A stretch of DNA of 64,000 nucleotides from Mycobacterium sp. GA-1285 (GTDB taxonomy: Bacteria > Actinomycetota > Actinomycetes > Mycobacteriales > Mycobacteriaceae). The notes under the pieces are model-generated. The model searched no databases. It was not told where the DNA came from and was given only the letters and a program-made list of their open reading frames with translations. The position numbers were made by a program, and so were the translations under genes. Below are positions 36,324-45,808 of this stretch, piece after piece (the first letter of the stretch is position 1; each line of letters starts with the position of its first letter). The stretch spans positions 57,608 to 121,607 of the forward strand of contig NZ_LQIS01000011.1 in assembly GCF_001499905.1 (NCBI RefSeq), in the 5' to 3' direction.

Positions 36324-36761
36324 ATGCTTGTGTACTTCTCCAGCGTTTCGGAGAACACCCATCGCTTCGTGGAGAAGCTCGGCCTGCCCGCCATCCGGAT
36401 TCCGCTGCACGGGCGCATCGAGGTCGACGAGCCCTACGTGTTGGTACTGCCCACCTACGGCGGTGGACGCGCCACACCGGACATCAACGACGGTGGCTAT
36501 GTGCCCAAGCAGGTCATCGCGTTCCTCAACAATGAACACAACCGGTCGTTGATCCGCGGCGTCATCGCCGCGGGCAACAACAACTTCGGCGCCGAGTTCG
36601 CCTACGCGGGCAATGTCGTGTCCCGCAAGTGCGGCGTGCCGTACCTGTACCGCTTCGAACTGATGGGAACCCCGGACGACGTCGCCGCCGTCCGTTCGGG
36701 TCTGGAAGAGTTTTGGAAGGACCAGACGTGTCACCAACCGTCACAGCTGCAGAGCCTGTAA
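36324..36761 (+). CDS. nrdI: NrdI flavodoxin-like protein
   Basis: 145 residues. Flavin-binding loops: [17 protein letters not shown] at the N-terminus, VLPTYGGGR near residue 43 and [14 protein letters not shown] near residue 86. NrdI supplies the oxidant that builds the Mn2-tyrosyl radical of NrdF. It follows nrdH by 30 bases and its last 34 bases overlap the GTG start of nrdE in another frame, so translation is likely coupled. The C-terminus ([13 protein letters not shown]) is not conserved. Equals Rv3052c. Confidence 0.94.
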   Translation: MLVYFSSVSENTHRFVEKLGLPAIRIPLHGRIEVDEPYVLVLPTYGGGRATPDINDGGYVPKQVIAFLNNEHNRSLIRGVIAAGNNNFGAEFAYAGNVVSRKCGVPYLYRFELMGTPDDVAAVRSGLEEFWKDQTCHQPSQLQSL

Positions 36762-39700
36762 CGTCCGCGCCGGCCACGTTGCCGGGCGAGACGGACTACC
36801 ACGCGCTCAACGCGATGCTGAATCTGTACGACGCCGACGGCAAGATTCAGTTCGACAAGGACGTGCTGGCCGCGCGCGAGTACTTCCTGCAGCACGTCAA
36901 CCAGAACACGGTCTTCTTCCACAACCAGGACGAGAAGCTCGACTACCTGATCCAGAAGGACTACTACGAGCGCGAGGTGCTCGACCAGTACTCGCGTAAC
37001 TTCGTCAAGACGCTGCTGGATCGCGCGTACGCCAAGAAATTTCGGTTCCCGACCTTTCTCGGTGCGTTCAAGTACTACACCTCTTACACGCTGAAGACCT
37101 TCGACGGGAAGCGTTACCTGGAGCGCTTCGAGGACCGCGTGGTGATGGTGGCGCTGACACTCGCCGCGGGGGACACGTCGTTAGCTGAGAAGTTGGTCGA
37201 CGAGATCATTGACGGCCGATTCCAGCCTGCCACACCGACTTTCCTGAATTCAGGTAAAAAACAACGCGGTGAGCCGGTTTCGTGCTTCCCGGCGGGAACT
37301 CCGGTCGATACACCAGAAGGACCGAAGGCGATCGAGACATTGCGGGCCGGTGACCGGGTGCTCTCGCACGACGGCTCTTTCTCCGTCGTTGAATCTGTTG
37401 TCGAGAACCCCAACGAGCAAGCCTTGGTATCGATCTCGCACTTCGGCCACCGAGAGCCGATCCGGTGCACTCCCGAGCACCCGATCCTCGTGTGGACGAC
37501 GCGCGACGTACAGACACTCATCGATGGCGACGGTGCGGACCCGTTCAATGGATTTGTGTGGCTTGCCGCGAAGGATGTTCATCCTTCGGACTACATCGTG
37601 ACGGCGGCACCGCTGGCGCGGCGCGAACGTCGCGTCTACGACTTGATGGACCGCGTCGGCTCAGGCGAGTACGAGGAGGTCGACGGACTCCTTCGCAAGG
37701 TCAACTGCGACAAGAAGCATCGCAACAAGCAACGTCATCACATGCGTTTCGTGTCGGTGAACCGTTACGTCGAGGAATCGTACGATCTCGGCCTCATCCT
37801 CGGCTGGTATGTGTCCGAGGGTCACGTGTCAAAGCGGTCGACAGATACCAGTGTGCCGAACGGGATTCACTTCACTCTTGGTTCCCATGAACTCGATTAC
37901 CAGCAGGAACTGGCGGCGGCGTTCAAGCGTGTGTTCGCGGCCGACCTCGCCGTGCATCAGAGCATCTCGGACCAATCGGTCAGGATGATCTGCGACAGCA
38001 AGGTCGTGGCGTCGCTATTTCTGGCCATGGCTGGTACGGGGTACAACAAAAAGCGTCTGTCGCACGAGGTCTTGACCGCCGACGACGAGTTTCAGCGAGG
38101 CCTGTTGGACGGCCTGTTCCGCGGTGACGGCTGCAGCACCACTGGCGGCATGATGCTCGACCTGGTGAACCCGGAACTCATCGACCAGGTCCAACTGATC
38201 CTTCGCCGGCAGGGGATAGTGTCTCGGGTTCGCCAATACGTCAACCAGGCCGGCAACCGAACCGGACAGGTCTTTGTGCCCGGGCTGCCCGGCAACAACG
38301 AAGAGTTCATCTTCGAGGTCGGCAAGAACCTGCACAATTACGTGGGCGTGAAGGGAGCATCACGCAAGACCTATCAAGTCGTCCATGGTCGGCATGTGTT
38401 CGGCGTCCGCGAAATCAGACGTACGGACGAAATGCCGGAGAAGGTGTACAACCTTCACGTCGAAGGCACGCATACGTACACGATCCGCGGCACGGTCGTC
38501 CACAATTGCTTCCTCCTTCGCATCGAGGACAACATGGAGTCGATCGGACGCTCGATCAACTCCGCGCTGCAGCTGTCCAAGCGCGGTGGCGGAGTTGCGT
38601 TGCTGCTGACCAACATTCGCGAACACGGTGCCCCGATCAAGAACATCGAGAACCAGAGCTCGGGCGTCATCCCGATCATGAAGCTGCTCGAGGACTCGTT
38701 CTCCTACGCCAACCAGCTGGGGGCTCGCCAGGGCGCGGGTGCGGTGTACCTGCACGCCCACCATCCCGACATCTACCGGTTCCTCGACACCAAGCGTGAG
38801 AACGCCGACGAGAAGATCCGGATCAAGACGCTGAGCCTCGGCGTCGTGATCCCCGACATCACGTTCGAGCTGGCCAAGAAGAACGAGGACATGTACCTGT
38901 TCTCGCCCTACGACGTGGAACGGGTCTACGGTCTGCCGTTCGCCGACATCTCGGTCACCGAGAAGTACTACGAGATGGTCGACGACAGCCGGATCCGCAA
39001 GACGAAGATCAAGGCGCGCGAGTTTTTCCAGACGCTGGCCGAGCTGCAGTTCGAATCGGGCTACCCGTACATCATGTTCGAGGACACGGTGAACCGGTCG
39101 AACCCGATCGACGGCAAGATCACCCACTCGAACCTGTGCTCGGAGATCCTGCAGGTGTCGACGCCGTCGGAGTTCAACGATGACCTGTCGTACAAGAAGA
39201 TCGGCAAGGACATCTCGTGCAACCTCGGTTCGCTGAACATCGCCAAGGCGATGGACTCGCCGGACTTCGCCCAGACGATAGAGGTGGCCATCCGTGCGCT
39301 GACCGCGGTGAGCGATCAGACGCACATCACCTCGGTTCCGTCGATCGAGCAGGGCAACAACGACTCTCACGCGATCGGCCTCGGCCAGATGAACCTGCAC
39401 GGGTATCTGGCCCGTGAGCGGATCTTCTACGGCTCCGAAGAGGGTGTGGACTTCACCAACATCTACTTCTACACGGTGCTGTATCACGCACTGCGGGCGT
39501 CGAACCGCATTGCGATCGAACGGGGTACGGCGTTCAAGGGCTTCGAGAAGTCCAAATACGCCACGGGTGAGTTCTTCGACAAGTACACCGACCAGGTGTG
39601 GGAGCCCAAGACCGACAAGGTCCGTCAGCTGTTCGTGGATGCCGGCATCCGAATCCCTGATCAGGAGGACTGGAAGCGGCTCAAGGAATCGGTGCAGCAG

Positions 39701-40120
39701 CACGGTATCTACAACCAGAATCTGCAGGCGGTGCCGCCGACGGGATCGATCAGCTACATCAATCACTCGACAAGCTCGATCCACCCGATCGCGTCCAAGA
39801 TCGAGATCCGGAAGGAAGGCAAGATCGGCCGCGTCTACTACCCGGCGCCCTACATGACCAACGACAACCTGGAGTACTTCCAGGACGCGTACGAGATCGG
39901 GTACGAGAAGGTCATCGACACCTACGCCGCGGCCACCCAGCATGTGGACCAGGGCTTGAGCCTGACGCTGTTCTTCAAAGACACCGCCACCACGCGAGAC
40001 GTCAACAAGGCGCAAATCTACGCCTGGCGCAAGGGCATCAAGACGCTGTACTACATCCGGCTGCGCCAAATGGCCTTGGAGGGCACTGAGGTGGAGGGCT
40101 GCGTCAGCTGCATGTTGTAG
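36728..40120 (+). CDS. nrdE: Ribonucleotide reductase class Ib large subunit NrdE, intein-containing
   Basis: 1130-residue precursor: 722 residues of NrdE, close to the 725 I recall for M. tuberculosis, plus a 408-residue intein after host residue 185 (GEPVS). Host landmarks: [20 protein letters not shown] before the intein; [20 protein letters not shown] after it; then [25 protein letters not shown] and the C-terminal redox pair in EGCVSCML. The subunit reduces ribonucleoside diphosphates with electrons from NrdH and the radical from NrdF. The start is GTG 36728, inside the end of nrdI, giving the usual [11 protein letters not shown]-terminus. No frame damage; function depends on the intein splicing out. 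Equals Rv3051c. Confidence 0.95.
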   Translation: MSPTVTAAEPVTSAPATLPGETDYHALNAMLNLYDADGKIQFDKDVLAAREYFLQHVNQNTVFFHNQDEKLDYLIQKDYYEREVLDQYSRNFVKTLLDRAYAKKFRFPTFLGAFKYYTSYTLKTFDGKRYLERFEDRVVMVALTLAAGDTSLAEKLVDEIIDGRFQPATPTFLNSGKKQRGEPVSCFPAGTPVDTPEGPKAIETLRAGDRVLSHDGSFSVVESVVENPNEQALVSISHFGHREPIRCTPEHPILVWTTRDVQTLIDGDGADPFNGFVWLAAKDVHPSDYIVTAAPLARRERRVYDLMDRVGSGEYEEVDGLLRKVNCDKKHRNKQRHHMRFVSVNRYVEESYDLGLILGWYVSEGHVSKRSTDTSVPNGIHFTLGSHELDYQQELAAAFKRVFAADLAVHQSISDQSVRMICDSKVVASLFLAMAGTGYNKKRLSHEVLTADDEFQRGLLDGLFRGDGCSTTGGMMLDLVNPELIDQVQLILRRQGIVSRVRQYVNQAGNRTGQVFVPGLPGNNEEFIFEVGKNLHNYVGVKGASRKTYQVVHGRHVFGVREIRRTDEMPEKVYNLHVEGTHTYTIRGTVVHNCFLLRIEDNMESIGRSINSALQLSKRGGGVALLLTNIREHGAPIKNIENQSSGVIPIMKLLEDSFSYANQLGARQGAGAVYLHAHHPDIYRFLDTKRENADEKIRIKTLSLGVVIPDITFELAKKNEDMYLFSPYDVERVYGLPFADISVTEKYYEMVDDSRIRKTKIKAREFFQTLAELQFESGYPYIMFEDTVNRSNPIDGKITHSNLCSEILQVSTPSEFNDDLSYKKIGKDISCNLGSLNIAKAMDSPDFAQTIEVAIRALTAVSDQTHITSVPSIEQGNNDSHAIGLGQMNLHGYLARERIFYGSEEGVDFTNIYFYTVLYHALRASNRIAIERGTAFKGFEKSKYATGEFFDKYTDQVWEPKTDKVRQLFVDAGIRIPDQEDWKRLKESVQQHGIYNQNLQAVPPTGSISYINHSTSSIHPIASKIEIRKEGKIGRVYYPAPYMTNDNLEYFQDAYEIGYEKVIDTYAAATQHVDQGLSLTLFFKDTATTRDVNKAQIYAWRKGIKTLYYIRLRQMALEGTEVEGCVSCML
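37283..38506 (+). mobile_element. Intein with homing-endonuclease domain inside nrdE
   Basis: 408 residues, from Cys1 (TGC 37283-37285) to Asn408 (AAT 38504-38506), followed by Cys+1. Splicing block A is [20 protein letters not shown], block B has CTPEHPILV with the Thr-x-x-His motif, blocks F/G read [21 protein letters not shown] with the penultimate His. The centre holds a LAGLIDADG endonuclease with [13 protein letters not shown] and [11 protein letters not shown] as its two motif helices; the acidic positions (Glu and Asp) are intact. All residues for splicing and probably for homing are present. Cys+1 is the NrdE active-site cysteine. Confidence 0.95.
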
Positions 40121-40179
40121 CGGCCGCCACGCCGCGTCGGGTCGGACACGGTGATTGATTTGACACTCGGCGCACGCCG

Positions 40180-40482
40180 CTAGCCCACGACGTAGGTGGG
40201 CAGGCGGTCCACCCGCGTCAGTGCCGGGCGCTTCGGCGGAACGCCGGGGCCGGAGTCGGCCTCCTGCAGCTTCGCCTCGTGGTCTATCCAGCACTCGCCG
40301 GTTCTCTCGTCGTAGTCGCCGCCGTAAAACACGCAGCAGACGCCCAGTCCGTCGGTGTCCTGGTGGTCGGCCGCGCATTCCCAGAAGTCGTCGCTGACAG
40401 GAGTGGCGCCGGCCGTCGCGGCTAGTCCGACGGCCAGGCCGATCGTCGCGGCGGCCGTTGCCAGAAGTCGTGTGATGGTCAT
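40180..40482 (-). CDS. Small secreted protein with four cysteines
   Basis: 100 residues from the ATG at 40482. An N-terminal signal peptide, MTITRLLATAAATIGLAVGL then AATAGATP, predicts export with cleavage near residue 27. The mature part of about 73 residues has four Cys in WECAADHQDTDGLGVCCVFY and GECW, likely two disulfides, and ends in the polar tail KLQEADSGPGVPPKRPALTR. I do not recognise the family or function. It is divergent from the secreted-protein gene at 40673, with an IdeR-like box in the shared region. Confidence 0.65.
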   Translation of the reverse strand: MTITRLLATAAATIGLAVGLAATAGATPVSDDFWECAADHQDTDGLGVCCVFYGGDYDERTGECWIDHEAKLQEADSGPGVPPKRPALTRVDRLPTYVVG

Positions 40483-40596
40483 GGCGTAGACATTGCTGCG
40501 GCGCCGGGCTGCCCGAAACGGGGCGCACACCGCGACCGGCTGCCCGCCGATGCGGGGGCGCACCGCACAACCGTCCTAGGGGAGTGGGGGCGACTG

Positions 40597-40615
40597 TCAG
40601 GTAAGCCTTGCCTCA
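40597..40615. promoter_or_regulatory. IdeR/DtxR-like iron box
   Basis: TCAGGTAAGCCTTGCCTCA matches the IdeR consensus TTAGGTTAGSCTAACCTAA at 14 of 19 positions. It lies between the divergent secreted-protein genes, 57 bases before the ATG at 40673. Confidence 0.5.
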
Positions 40616-40672
40616 GATCAATTCGGCGTTTACATTTACCGGAACGTTTTCCTCTAAATAGGAGGCCGGTCG

Positions 40673-41137
40673 ATGCTCAGGCGCCTGTGCGTTCACACCG
40701 CCGCGATGATCGCCGCCGCATCGTTCGCTCCCGCGGCGCACGCCCAGCCCGCCCCGGAAGCCGAGTTCGCCATCACCTCCGAGGTCCCGACCCTGGCCGA
40801 ACTCGATGCGCAGGTCCGGCTGTTGGTCGCCACTCCCGCGCCAGACGCGGTCAAAGCCGCTCAACTCGAGGGCGGCAGCCGGGCGGTGGTGGTGCCGAAG
40901 ATGGTCTATCGGATCGGCTTTTTTCGCCCACCGCGCGGCTCGAGCGCGGTGACCGGTCCCGAGACCCACGACGGTGACCGCCACACCGCGATCATCAACG
41001 CCAGCAGGCAGGGCGCACCGACCGTGCGCATAGAAGCCGAGTGGCGCCGGATCGACGGTCGGTGGAAGCTGGCGAGCAAGTCGCTGTGCAACGGGATCAA
41101 GACCCTCGGCCTGCCGATTCCGTGCAATTTCGAATGA
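40673..41137 (+). CDS. Secreted protein resembling the MTB12/CFP-2 antigen family
   Basis: 154 residues. Signal peptide through about residue 24 (MLRRLCVHTAAMIAAASF, APAAHA). The mature part has PTLAELDAQVRLLVATPAPD and QLEGGSRAVVVPKMVYRIGFF, then a beta-rich block ending in WRRIDGRWKLASKSLC, the layout of the MTB12-type low-molecular-weight antigens. Two cysteines near the end (SLCNGIKTLGLPIPC) could form a disulfide. GGAGG (40661-40665) gives a strong Shine-Dalgarno. The ABC transporter gene follows 7 bases later, so it may be the exported partner of that system. Function unknown. Confidence 0.7.
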   Translation: MLRRLCVHTAAMIAAASFAPAAHAQPAPEAEFAITSEVPTLAELDAQVRLLVATPAPDAVKAAQLEGGSRAVVVPKMVYRIGFFRPPRGSSAVTGPETHDGDRHTAIINASRQGAPTVRIEAEWRRIDGRWKLASKSLCNGIKTLGLPIPCNFE

Positions 41138-41144
41138 TGGCAGC

Positions 41145-41837
41145 GTGATCGACGTCGTTGGGTTGACCAAGTCATTCGGCTCTCGTCGCGCCGTCGACGA
41201 CGTCACCCTCACCTTTCCCGCCGGCTCGGTCACCGCACTACTCGGGCTCAACGGCGCGGGCAAGACCACGCTGCTGCGATTGCTCGCCGGGCTGACCCGT
41301 CCCGACGGCGGAACGATCGCGGTATGTGGCCGTCGCGCGGGCCATGACCCACGCCTGCTGGGATTCCACTTCGGTCCCGCCGCCATGAACCCCCGTCACA
41401 CCGTGCATCGTCATTTGTGTTGGCTTGCAGCGCTTTCCGGTATTGGCGGTGCCCGCCTCGACGAGGTGCTCACCGACACCGAACTGCACGACCACCGGTC
41501 GCTGCGCATCGACCGGTTGTCCCTGGGCATGCGCCAGCGCGTGGCGATCGCGGGCACACTGCTGGCCGACCCGCAGACGCTGCTGTTCGACGAACCCCTC
41601 AACGGGCTCGACGTCCCCGGCATCGTCTGGTTCCGGTCACTGGTTCGTCGGCTTGCCGACCAGGGCCGCACGGTCGTCGTCGCCACGCATTTGCTCGGGG
41701 AGGTGGCGCTGACCGCCGATCACGTCGCAGTGCTCAACGGCGGCCGGCTGCAGGCCGCAGGTGAGCTGTCGCAGTTGCGGCCCATCGGTGCCGACACCCG
41801 GGAATGGCTCGAGGCAACGCTGCTGGAGTGCACATGA
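41145..41837 (+). CDS. ABC transporter ATP-binding protein
   Basis: 230 residues. Walker A GLNGAGKTT near residue 37, signature LSLGMRQR near residue 126, Walker B TLLFDEPLNGLD near residue 145 and the switch His in VVATHLLGE. It belongs to the CcmA/DrrA-like drug or lipid export group. GTG start. Its stop overlaps the permease ATG (ATGA), so the two form one transporter. The substrate is not evident; the neighbouring methyltransferase and MTB12-like protein belong to the same string of genes. Confidence 0.9.
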   Translation: MIDVVGLTKSFGSRRAVDDVTLTFPAGSVTALLGLNGAGKTTLLRLLAGLTRPDGGTIAVCGRRAGHDPRLLGFHFGPAAMNPRHTVHRHLCWLAALSGIGGARLDEVLTDTELHDHRSLRIDRLSLGMRQRVAIAGTLLADPQTLLFDEPLNGLDVPGIVWFRSLVRRLADQGRTVVVATHLLGEVALTADHVAVLNGGRLQAAGELSQLRPIGADTREWLEATLLECT

Positions 41838-42610
41838 CCGCCGTGGTGGCGCGCAGCGCACGCGCCGAGATCATCCGCACCGGCGGGCGCAGTCGGCTGT
41901 GGACCGTGGTGGCGCCCGCGGCGGTGATCGTCCCGGTGGTGATCACGTTCGGCATCGCGTGGGTCGCCGAATCGTTCGCGCGTATCCCCGGACAGATCTC
42001 GTTGCTGCAGGTCACGACGTCCAACGCCGCCTACTGGGTCATCACGATCACCGTCACGCTGGTGGCCGTTGCGGGCGCCGACGGGCAGGCCGCTGAAAGT
42101 CGTTACAGCGTCGGCGAATACGTGCGCCTCGCTATACCGCAGGCGTGGCCCGCACTGCTCGGTCGATGGATGTACTACGGCGCCCTGGGCGGGCTCGCGG
42201 CCGTCGCGACCCTCGTCGTGGTGCTCGTGGGGCTCCCGGTCGTCTCGCCCACGGTCTACGGGCCCGTGTCGCTGACCGACGACGTCGGGCTGCGACTGTT
42301 GTGGACGGTGCCGGTGCTGGCGCTGTTCGCGGCGGGCGCGGGCGTGGGAGTCGGGGCCCTCACCCGCTCGCCGCTCGTTGCGGTGAGCGGGATCCTGCTC
42401 TGGGCATTCGTGGCCGAGACCGCGGCCGGCTACCTGCCCAGCGGCGCGGCGCTGCAGCGTTTCATGCCGCTGCTGAACGCGGTGTACGCCACCGGACAGG
42501 ACACCGTGCTCACGCCGCCGTGGGGCCAGAACGGCGCACTGATCTACGCATGCTCGGTTTTCACCGCGATCTTCGTGATCGCCGCCGTGGGAAGGACAAT
42601 TCGAAGATGA
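41834..42610 (+). CDS. ABC transporter permease (ABC-2 type)
   Basis: 258 residues with six hydrophobic segments: LWTVVAPAAVIVPVVITFGI, a stretch near residue 65 (WVITITVTLVAVAG), GALGGLAAVATLVVVLVGL, LLWTVPVLALFAAGAGVGVG, VAVSGILLWAFVAET and ALIYACSVFTAIFVIAAV. This is the ABC-2 permease layout. Start ATG overlaps the ATPase stop; its own stop overlaps the methyltransferase ATG (ATGA). It pairs with the ATPase encoded upstream. Confidence 0.83.
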   Translation: MTAVVARSARAEIIRTGGRSRLWTVVAPAAVIVPVVITFGIAWVAESFARIPGQISLLQVTTSNAAYWVITITVTLVAVAGADGQAAESRYSVGEYVRLAIPQAWPALLGRWMYYGALGGLAAVATLVVVLVGLPVVSPTVYGPVSLTDDVGLRLLWTVPVLALFAAGAGVGVGALTRSPLVAVSGILLWAFVAETAAGYLPSGAALQRFMPLLNAVYATGQDTVLTPPWGQNGALIYACSVFTAIFVIAAVGRTIRR

Positions 42611-43410
42611 CTGGCAGAGAATCACTTCCGCTCGCACAGCGGTCCGACGCCGACCTGCCGGGCCACTGGCTGCTGGCCCGGCTGGGCAAGCGGGTGCTCC
42701 GGCCCGGCGGCCTCGAGCTGACCAGCCGTCTGCTCGCCGCCGCCAAGATCAGCGGCGCCGACGTCGTCGAGCTCGGTCCGGGGCTGGGCCGCACCGCCAC
42801 CGACATCGTCGCCCAGCGGCCCCGCTCCTACGTCGGTGTCGACGACACCGCCGCCACCAGCGACACGGTGCGCACGATCGTGGCGCCCGTCGACGGCAAG
42901 GTCGTCGTCGCCAACGCCGCCGACACCGGATTGCCCTCCGACAGCGCCGATGTCGTGATCGGCGAGGCGATGCTGACGATGCAGAGCGACCGGGACAAGC
43001 GCGCGATCGTCGCCGAGGCCTTCCGAGTGCTACGGCCGGGCGGTCGCTACGCGATCCACGAACTGGGTCTTCAGCCCGATGACCTCCCGCAGGATGCCAA
43101 GGACGAGATCCGCCGCGACATGGCGCGCGCGATCAAAGTCAACGCGCGACCGCTGACGACGGCGGAATGGGTGACGCTGCTGACCGACGCCGGCTTCCAG
43201 GTCGTGACCGTCGACCACGCGAAGATGGCCCTGCTCAATCCGGCGCGCGTCCTGGCAGACGAGGGGCTCGCCGGTGCGTTGCGGATCGTCGGCAACCTGA
43301 TCGTCAGGCCTGCGGCGCGCAAGCGGGTCATCGGTATGCGCAAGACATTCCACCGCCATCGGCGGGCACTGACCGCCGTCGCGGCGGTCGGTGTCGTGCC
43401 GACGTCGTGA
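42607..43410 (+). CDS. SAM-dependent methyltransferase
   Basis: 267 residues. Class I Rossmann fold: motif I VVELGPGLGRTATDI, acidic loop SYVGVDDT, then ANAADTGLPSDSADVVIGEAM and FRVLRPGGRYAIHELGL, a UbiE/Coq5-like arrangement. The C-terminal third carries Arg-rich residues (RPAARKRVIGMRKTFHRHRR), perhaps for membrane contact. It overlaps the permease stop, so it belongs to the same message and may methylate the exported compound or a small molecule in the same pathway. Substrate unknown. Confidence 0.85.
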   Translation: MTGRESLPLAQRSDADLPGHWLLARLGKRVLRPGGLELTSRLLAAAKISGADVVELGPGLGRTATDIVAQRPRSYVGVDDTAATSDTVRTIVAPVDGKVVVANAADTGLPSDSADVVIGEAMLTMQSDRDKRAIVAEAFRVLRPGGRYAIHELGLQPDDLPQDAKDEIRRDMARAIKVNARPLTTAEWVTLLTDAGFQVVTVDHAKMALLNPARVLADEGLAGALRIVGNLIVRPAARKRVIGMRKTFHRHRRALTAVAAVGVVPTS

Positions 43411-43422
43411 CAGACTCATGCC

Positions 43423-44097
43423 ATGCCAGTGTCGCGCCACGACTTCGATGTGCCGCCGGAGCGGGCGGCAGGTCAGCAGCGCCAACGAGTGTTAAGCCTG
43501 CTGAAAAGCGCAGCGGATCCCGTCGACGCCCGACAGGTCGCCGATGCGCTGCAGATCCACATCACCACGGCCCGCTTCCACCTGATGACGCTGGAGGAGC
43601 AGGGCGTTATCCGGCGGGGTAACGCGGCCACGGCCGGTCGAGTGGGGCGACCGCGGCTCACCTACGAGTTGGCGCCCCGGTTCGACTACGCCGACATCGT
43701 CTCGCTGTTCGCCGCGCACCTGGGCGGGACGGTGCAGGAACGCGAACAGCGTGCCCTGCGGATCGGCGCGGACCTGGCTCATCGGGTCCGGTTGGCCCGC
43801 AGACGCCCCGAGGCCACGATCGCCGACATGGTGGTCGCGACTCTCAACGACCTTGGCTTCCAGGTTCGTTCGGTGTTGACCTCGTTCGGTGAAGTGACGG
43901 TGCAGATCTGCACGTGTCCGCTGGCCGAGGTGGCCGCGTCAGCGCCGGAAGTGGTGCGCGGCATCCAGCAGGGCCTCATTCAAGAGGTGATCAACCGCAA
44001 CGCCGACGCCGTCGGCGCCCGCTATCAGGCGTCGGTGACGCCGGACCCGCACGGTGGCTCGTGCGAGGTCAGTCTGGCATTGCGCCCCGAACGGTGA
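43423..44097 (+). CDS. SufR-like helix-turn-helix regulator with Cys motif
   Basis: 224 residues. Winged HTH near residues 22-75 (QQRQRVLSLLKSAADPVDAR, VADALQIHITTARFHLMTLE). The C-terminal part has VQICTCPLAEVAASAPEVVRG and HGGSCEVSL, a Cys pattern like that of SufR-type iron-sulfur sensors (Rv1460 group), where these residues bind a cluster. It follows the methyltransferase gene by 12 bases and precedes a cupin gene by 25. With an IdeR-like box upstream of the gene string, an iron or Fe-S response is likely. Target sites are unknown. Confidence 0.78.
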   Translation: MPVSRHDFDVPPERAAGQQRQRVLSLLKSAADPVDARQVADALQIHITTARFHLMTLEEQGVIRRGNAATAGRVGRPRLTYELAPRFDYADIVSLFAAHLGGTVQEREQRALRIGADLAHRVRLARRRPEATIADMVVATLNDLGFQVRSVLTSFGEVTVQICTCPLAEVAASAPEVVRGIQQGLIQEVINRNADAVGARYQASVTPDPHGGSCEVSLALRPER

Positions 44098-44122
44098 ATG
44101 TCGGGGCGAGAAGGGAAGACTC

Positions 44123-44466
44123 ATGACCGCTACCACCGCGCTGTCGTTACACCAGCTGGCCGACGAGCAACTCACCGCCGCTAAGGCCGCTTCGTCCGGC
44201 CGCTCCGCGCAGACCGTGTACGGCGGGAGGGGGCGCACGCTACGCCAGACGGTGCTGGCGATGGCCGCCGGCCATGGTCTGGACGAGCACGAAAGTCCCG
44301 GCGAGGCAACGCTGTTGGTGCTCGCGGCCGGGTGCAATTGCGGGCGGTGAGCGCGTCGGTGGAGGGCAGCGCAGGAGAAGATCTCGCGATACCGAACGAA
44401 CGTCACAGCCTTGCCGCCTTGGAGGATTCGGTGGTGCTGTTGACGGTCGTCGCCAAAGAGCGCTAG
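44123..44466 (+). pseudogene. Cupin-domain protein, single-base frameshift
   Basis: The first frame reads MTATTALSLHQLADEQLTAA, TASSGRxAQTVYGG-like sequence and HESPGEATLLVL, then goes off into LAAGCNCGR and a stop. In the +1-shifted frame the expected cupin second half follows: RGRVQL, EDLAIPNERHSLAALEDSVV and LLTVVAKER, ending at TAG 44464-44466. One base is missing between 44321 and 44323 (gtgctcgc where gtgctgcgc is expected). Repaired length 114 residues. GAGAAGGG is a Shine-Dalgarno. Small cupins of this type are common in actinobacteria; role unknown. Either mutated or a sequence error. Confidence 0.8.
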
Positions 44467-44476
44467 GACCGAGGCG

Positions 44477-45658
44477 TCACTTGACGGTGTGCTGCGGGCC
44501 CTGAGCCTTCTTGTAGAGCGCCTTGAGCATCCGGTCGCGGAACATCGCGTTGTCGATCAGCTTGATTCCCGCGTTGGCGACCTTCGGATACCCGAGCAGC
44601 TTGTGGAAGTAGCGGCCGCGGCGGTATTCGCGACCCCACGCCGCCTCCATGCGCTGCGCGTAGTTCGTGAAGTCGTCGGGCCCGCCGTTCTGCAGGGCCG
44701 CGATCGCGCATTCGCCTGCGGCCAGACCTGATTCGAGCGCCTTGGAGATGCCCGCGCCGGAGGCGGGCTTGCCCGCTCCCAACGAGTCGCCGGTGAACAG
44801 GACGCCGGGGCGCCACGGCGGCCAGGCGGTGAATCCCATCGGCAGTCGCCAGGCCCGCACGCTCTTGTTCTTCTTGAGTTCCTCGATCGGCGGCAGCTCC
44901 CACTCCGGGGGCAGCGTGCGAAGGAACTCGCCGAGGAACTGTGTGGCGTTGATCGACTGCCAGTTCTTGTAGCTGTTGACGTAACCCAGCCCGATGTTGA
45001 AGATGCCGTTGCCCATCGGGAACACCCAGCCGTATCCGGGCAGCTGATCACCCTCGAAGACCAGCTTGAGATAGATGTCGAGGCTGTCGGAGTCCGGTCG
45101 GTTGGCGGGCATCTCGGAGCGGATCGCGATCGCCGAGTAACCGTTGTACTCGGAGTCGATCTTCAGGGCCCGCTTGATGGGGGAGTAGGCGCCGTCGGCG
45201 GCGATCACCGCGTCGCCGTACACCTTCTCCCCGCTCTTGAGCGTCACCCCCACGACGCGACCGTTCTCGAGGATCGGCCCGGACACCTCCGCGCCCTGGC
45301 GCACCTCGGCGCCCGCGGACTCGGCGTGCTTGAGAAGTGTGGTGTCGAGGCGCTCGCGACTGACGGTGTGGCCGTGGTCGGGCATACCGGGTCGCTTCGG
45401 GAACGACAGCTCCCACTCACTCGGGCTGAAGACCGTCACGCGATTCACGCGGTGATAAGTGGCCACCTCGCCGGCCAGGCCCATTCTCTGCAGATAGCTC
45501 ACCGCGCGGGCGGTGAGCCCGTCGCCGCACGGCTTGGCGCGCGGGAACTCGGCCTTGTCGAGGACCACGACCTTCGCGCCGGTCTGAGCGGCCTGCCACG
45601 CGGCCGCCGAGCCGGAGGGCCCGCCACCTGCGATGACCAGGTCGTATTGCTGCGTCAT
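44477..45658 (-). CDS. Geranylgeranyl-reductase-family FAD oxidoreductase
   Basis: 393 residues. FAD-binding GGGPSGSAAAWQAA near residue 10, KPCGDGLTARAV (the PxxYxWxFP-type enzymes' cysteine region) near residue 43, and GYGWVFPMGNGIFNIGLGYV in the middle, then VLFTGDSLGAGKPASGAGIS for the second FAD contact. The family saturates isoprenoid chains, for example in menaquinone or phospholipid. The start is the ATG at 45658, giving MTQQYDLVIAGGGPSG. It is convergent with the cupin gene and divergent from the TetR gene, but is not clearly part of either unit. Substrate: an isoprenoid quinone or alcohol, by family. Confidence 0.87.
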   Translation of the reverse strand: MTQQYDLVIAGGGPSGSAAAWQAAQTGAKVVVLDKAEFPRAKPCGDGLTARAVSYLQRMGLAGEVATYHRVNRVTVFSPSEWELSFPKRPGMPDHGHTVSRERLDTTLLKHAESAGAEVRQGAEVSGPILENGRVVGVTLKSGEKVYGDAVIAADGAYSPIKRALKIDSEYNGYSAIAIRSEMPANRPDSDSLDIYLKLVFEGDQLPGYGWVFPMGNGIFNIGLGYVNSYKNWQSINATQFLGEFLRTLPPEWELPPIEELKKNKSVRAWRLPMGFTAWPPWRPGVLFTGDSLGAGKPASGAGISKALESGLAAGECAIAALQNGGPDDFTNYAQRMEAAWGREYRRGRYFHKLLGYPKVANAGIKLIDNAMFRDRMLKALYKKAQGPQHTVK

Positions 45659-45808
45659 TGAACTCGTCTCGTCGATCGGCTGTCGCAGCGATACTACCCG
45701 TGCCGCACCCGCCTCTCTTGTCGGACGGAGTTGCTCAGACGTTGCCGCGAGGAACACATGTGGCCTGGTCCGGGCTGGTCAGCAGCGCCTGAGCGGTAGA
45801 GTGACCGG

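Noticed and set aside
38360..40570. 736-codon open frame opposite nrdE
   Set aside because: Runs antisense through the conserved nrdE C-terminal half; its product is a mirror of GC-rich codons (Val/Arg/Asp-rich, no domain). Typical shadow in a high-GC genome.
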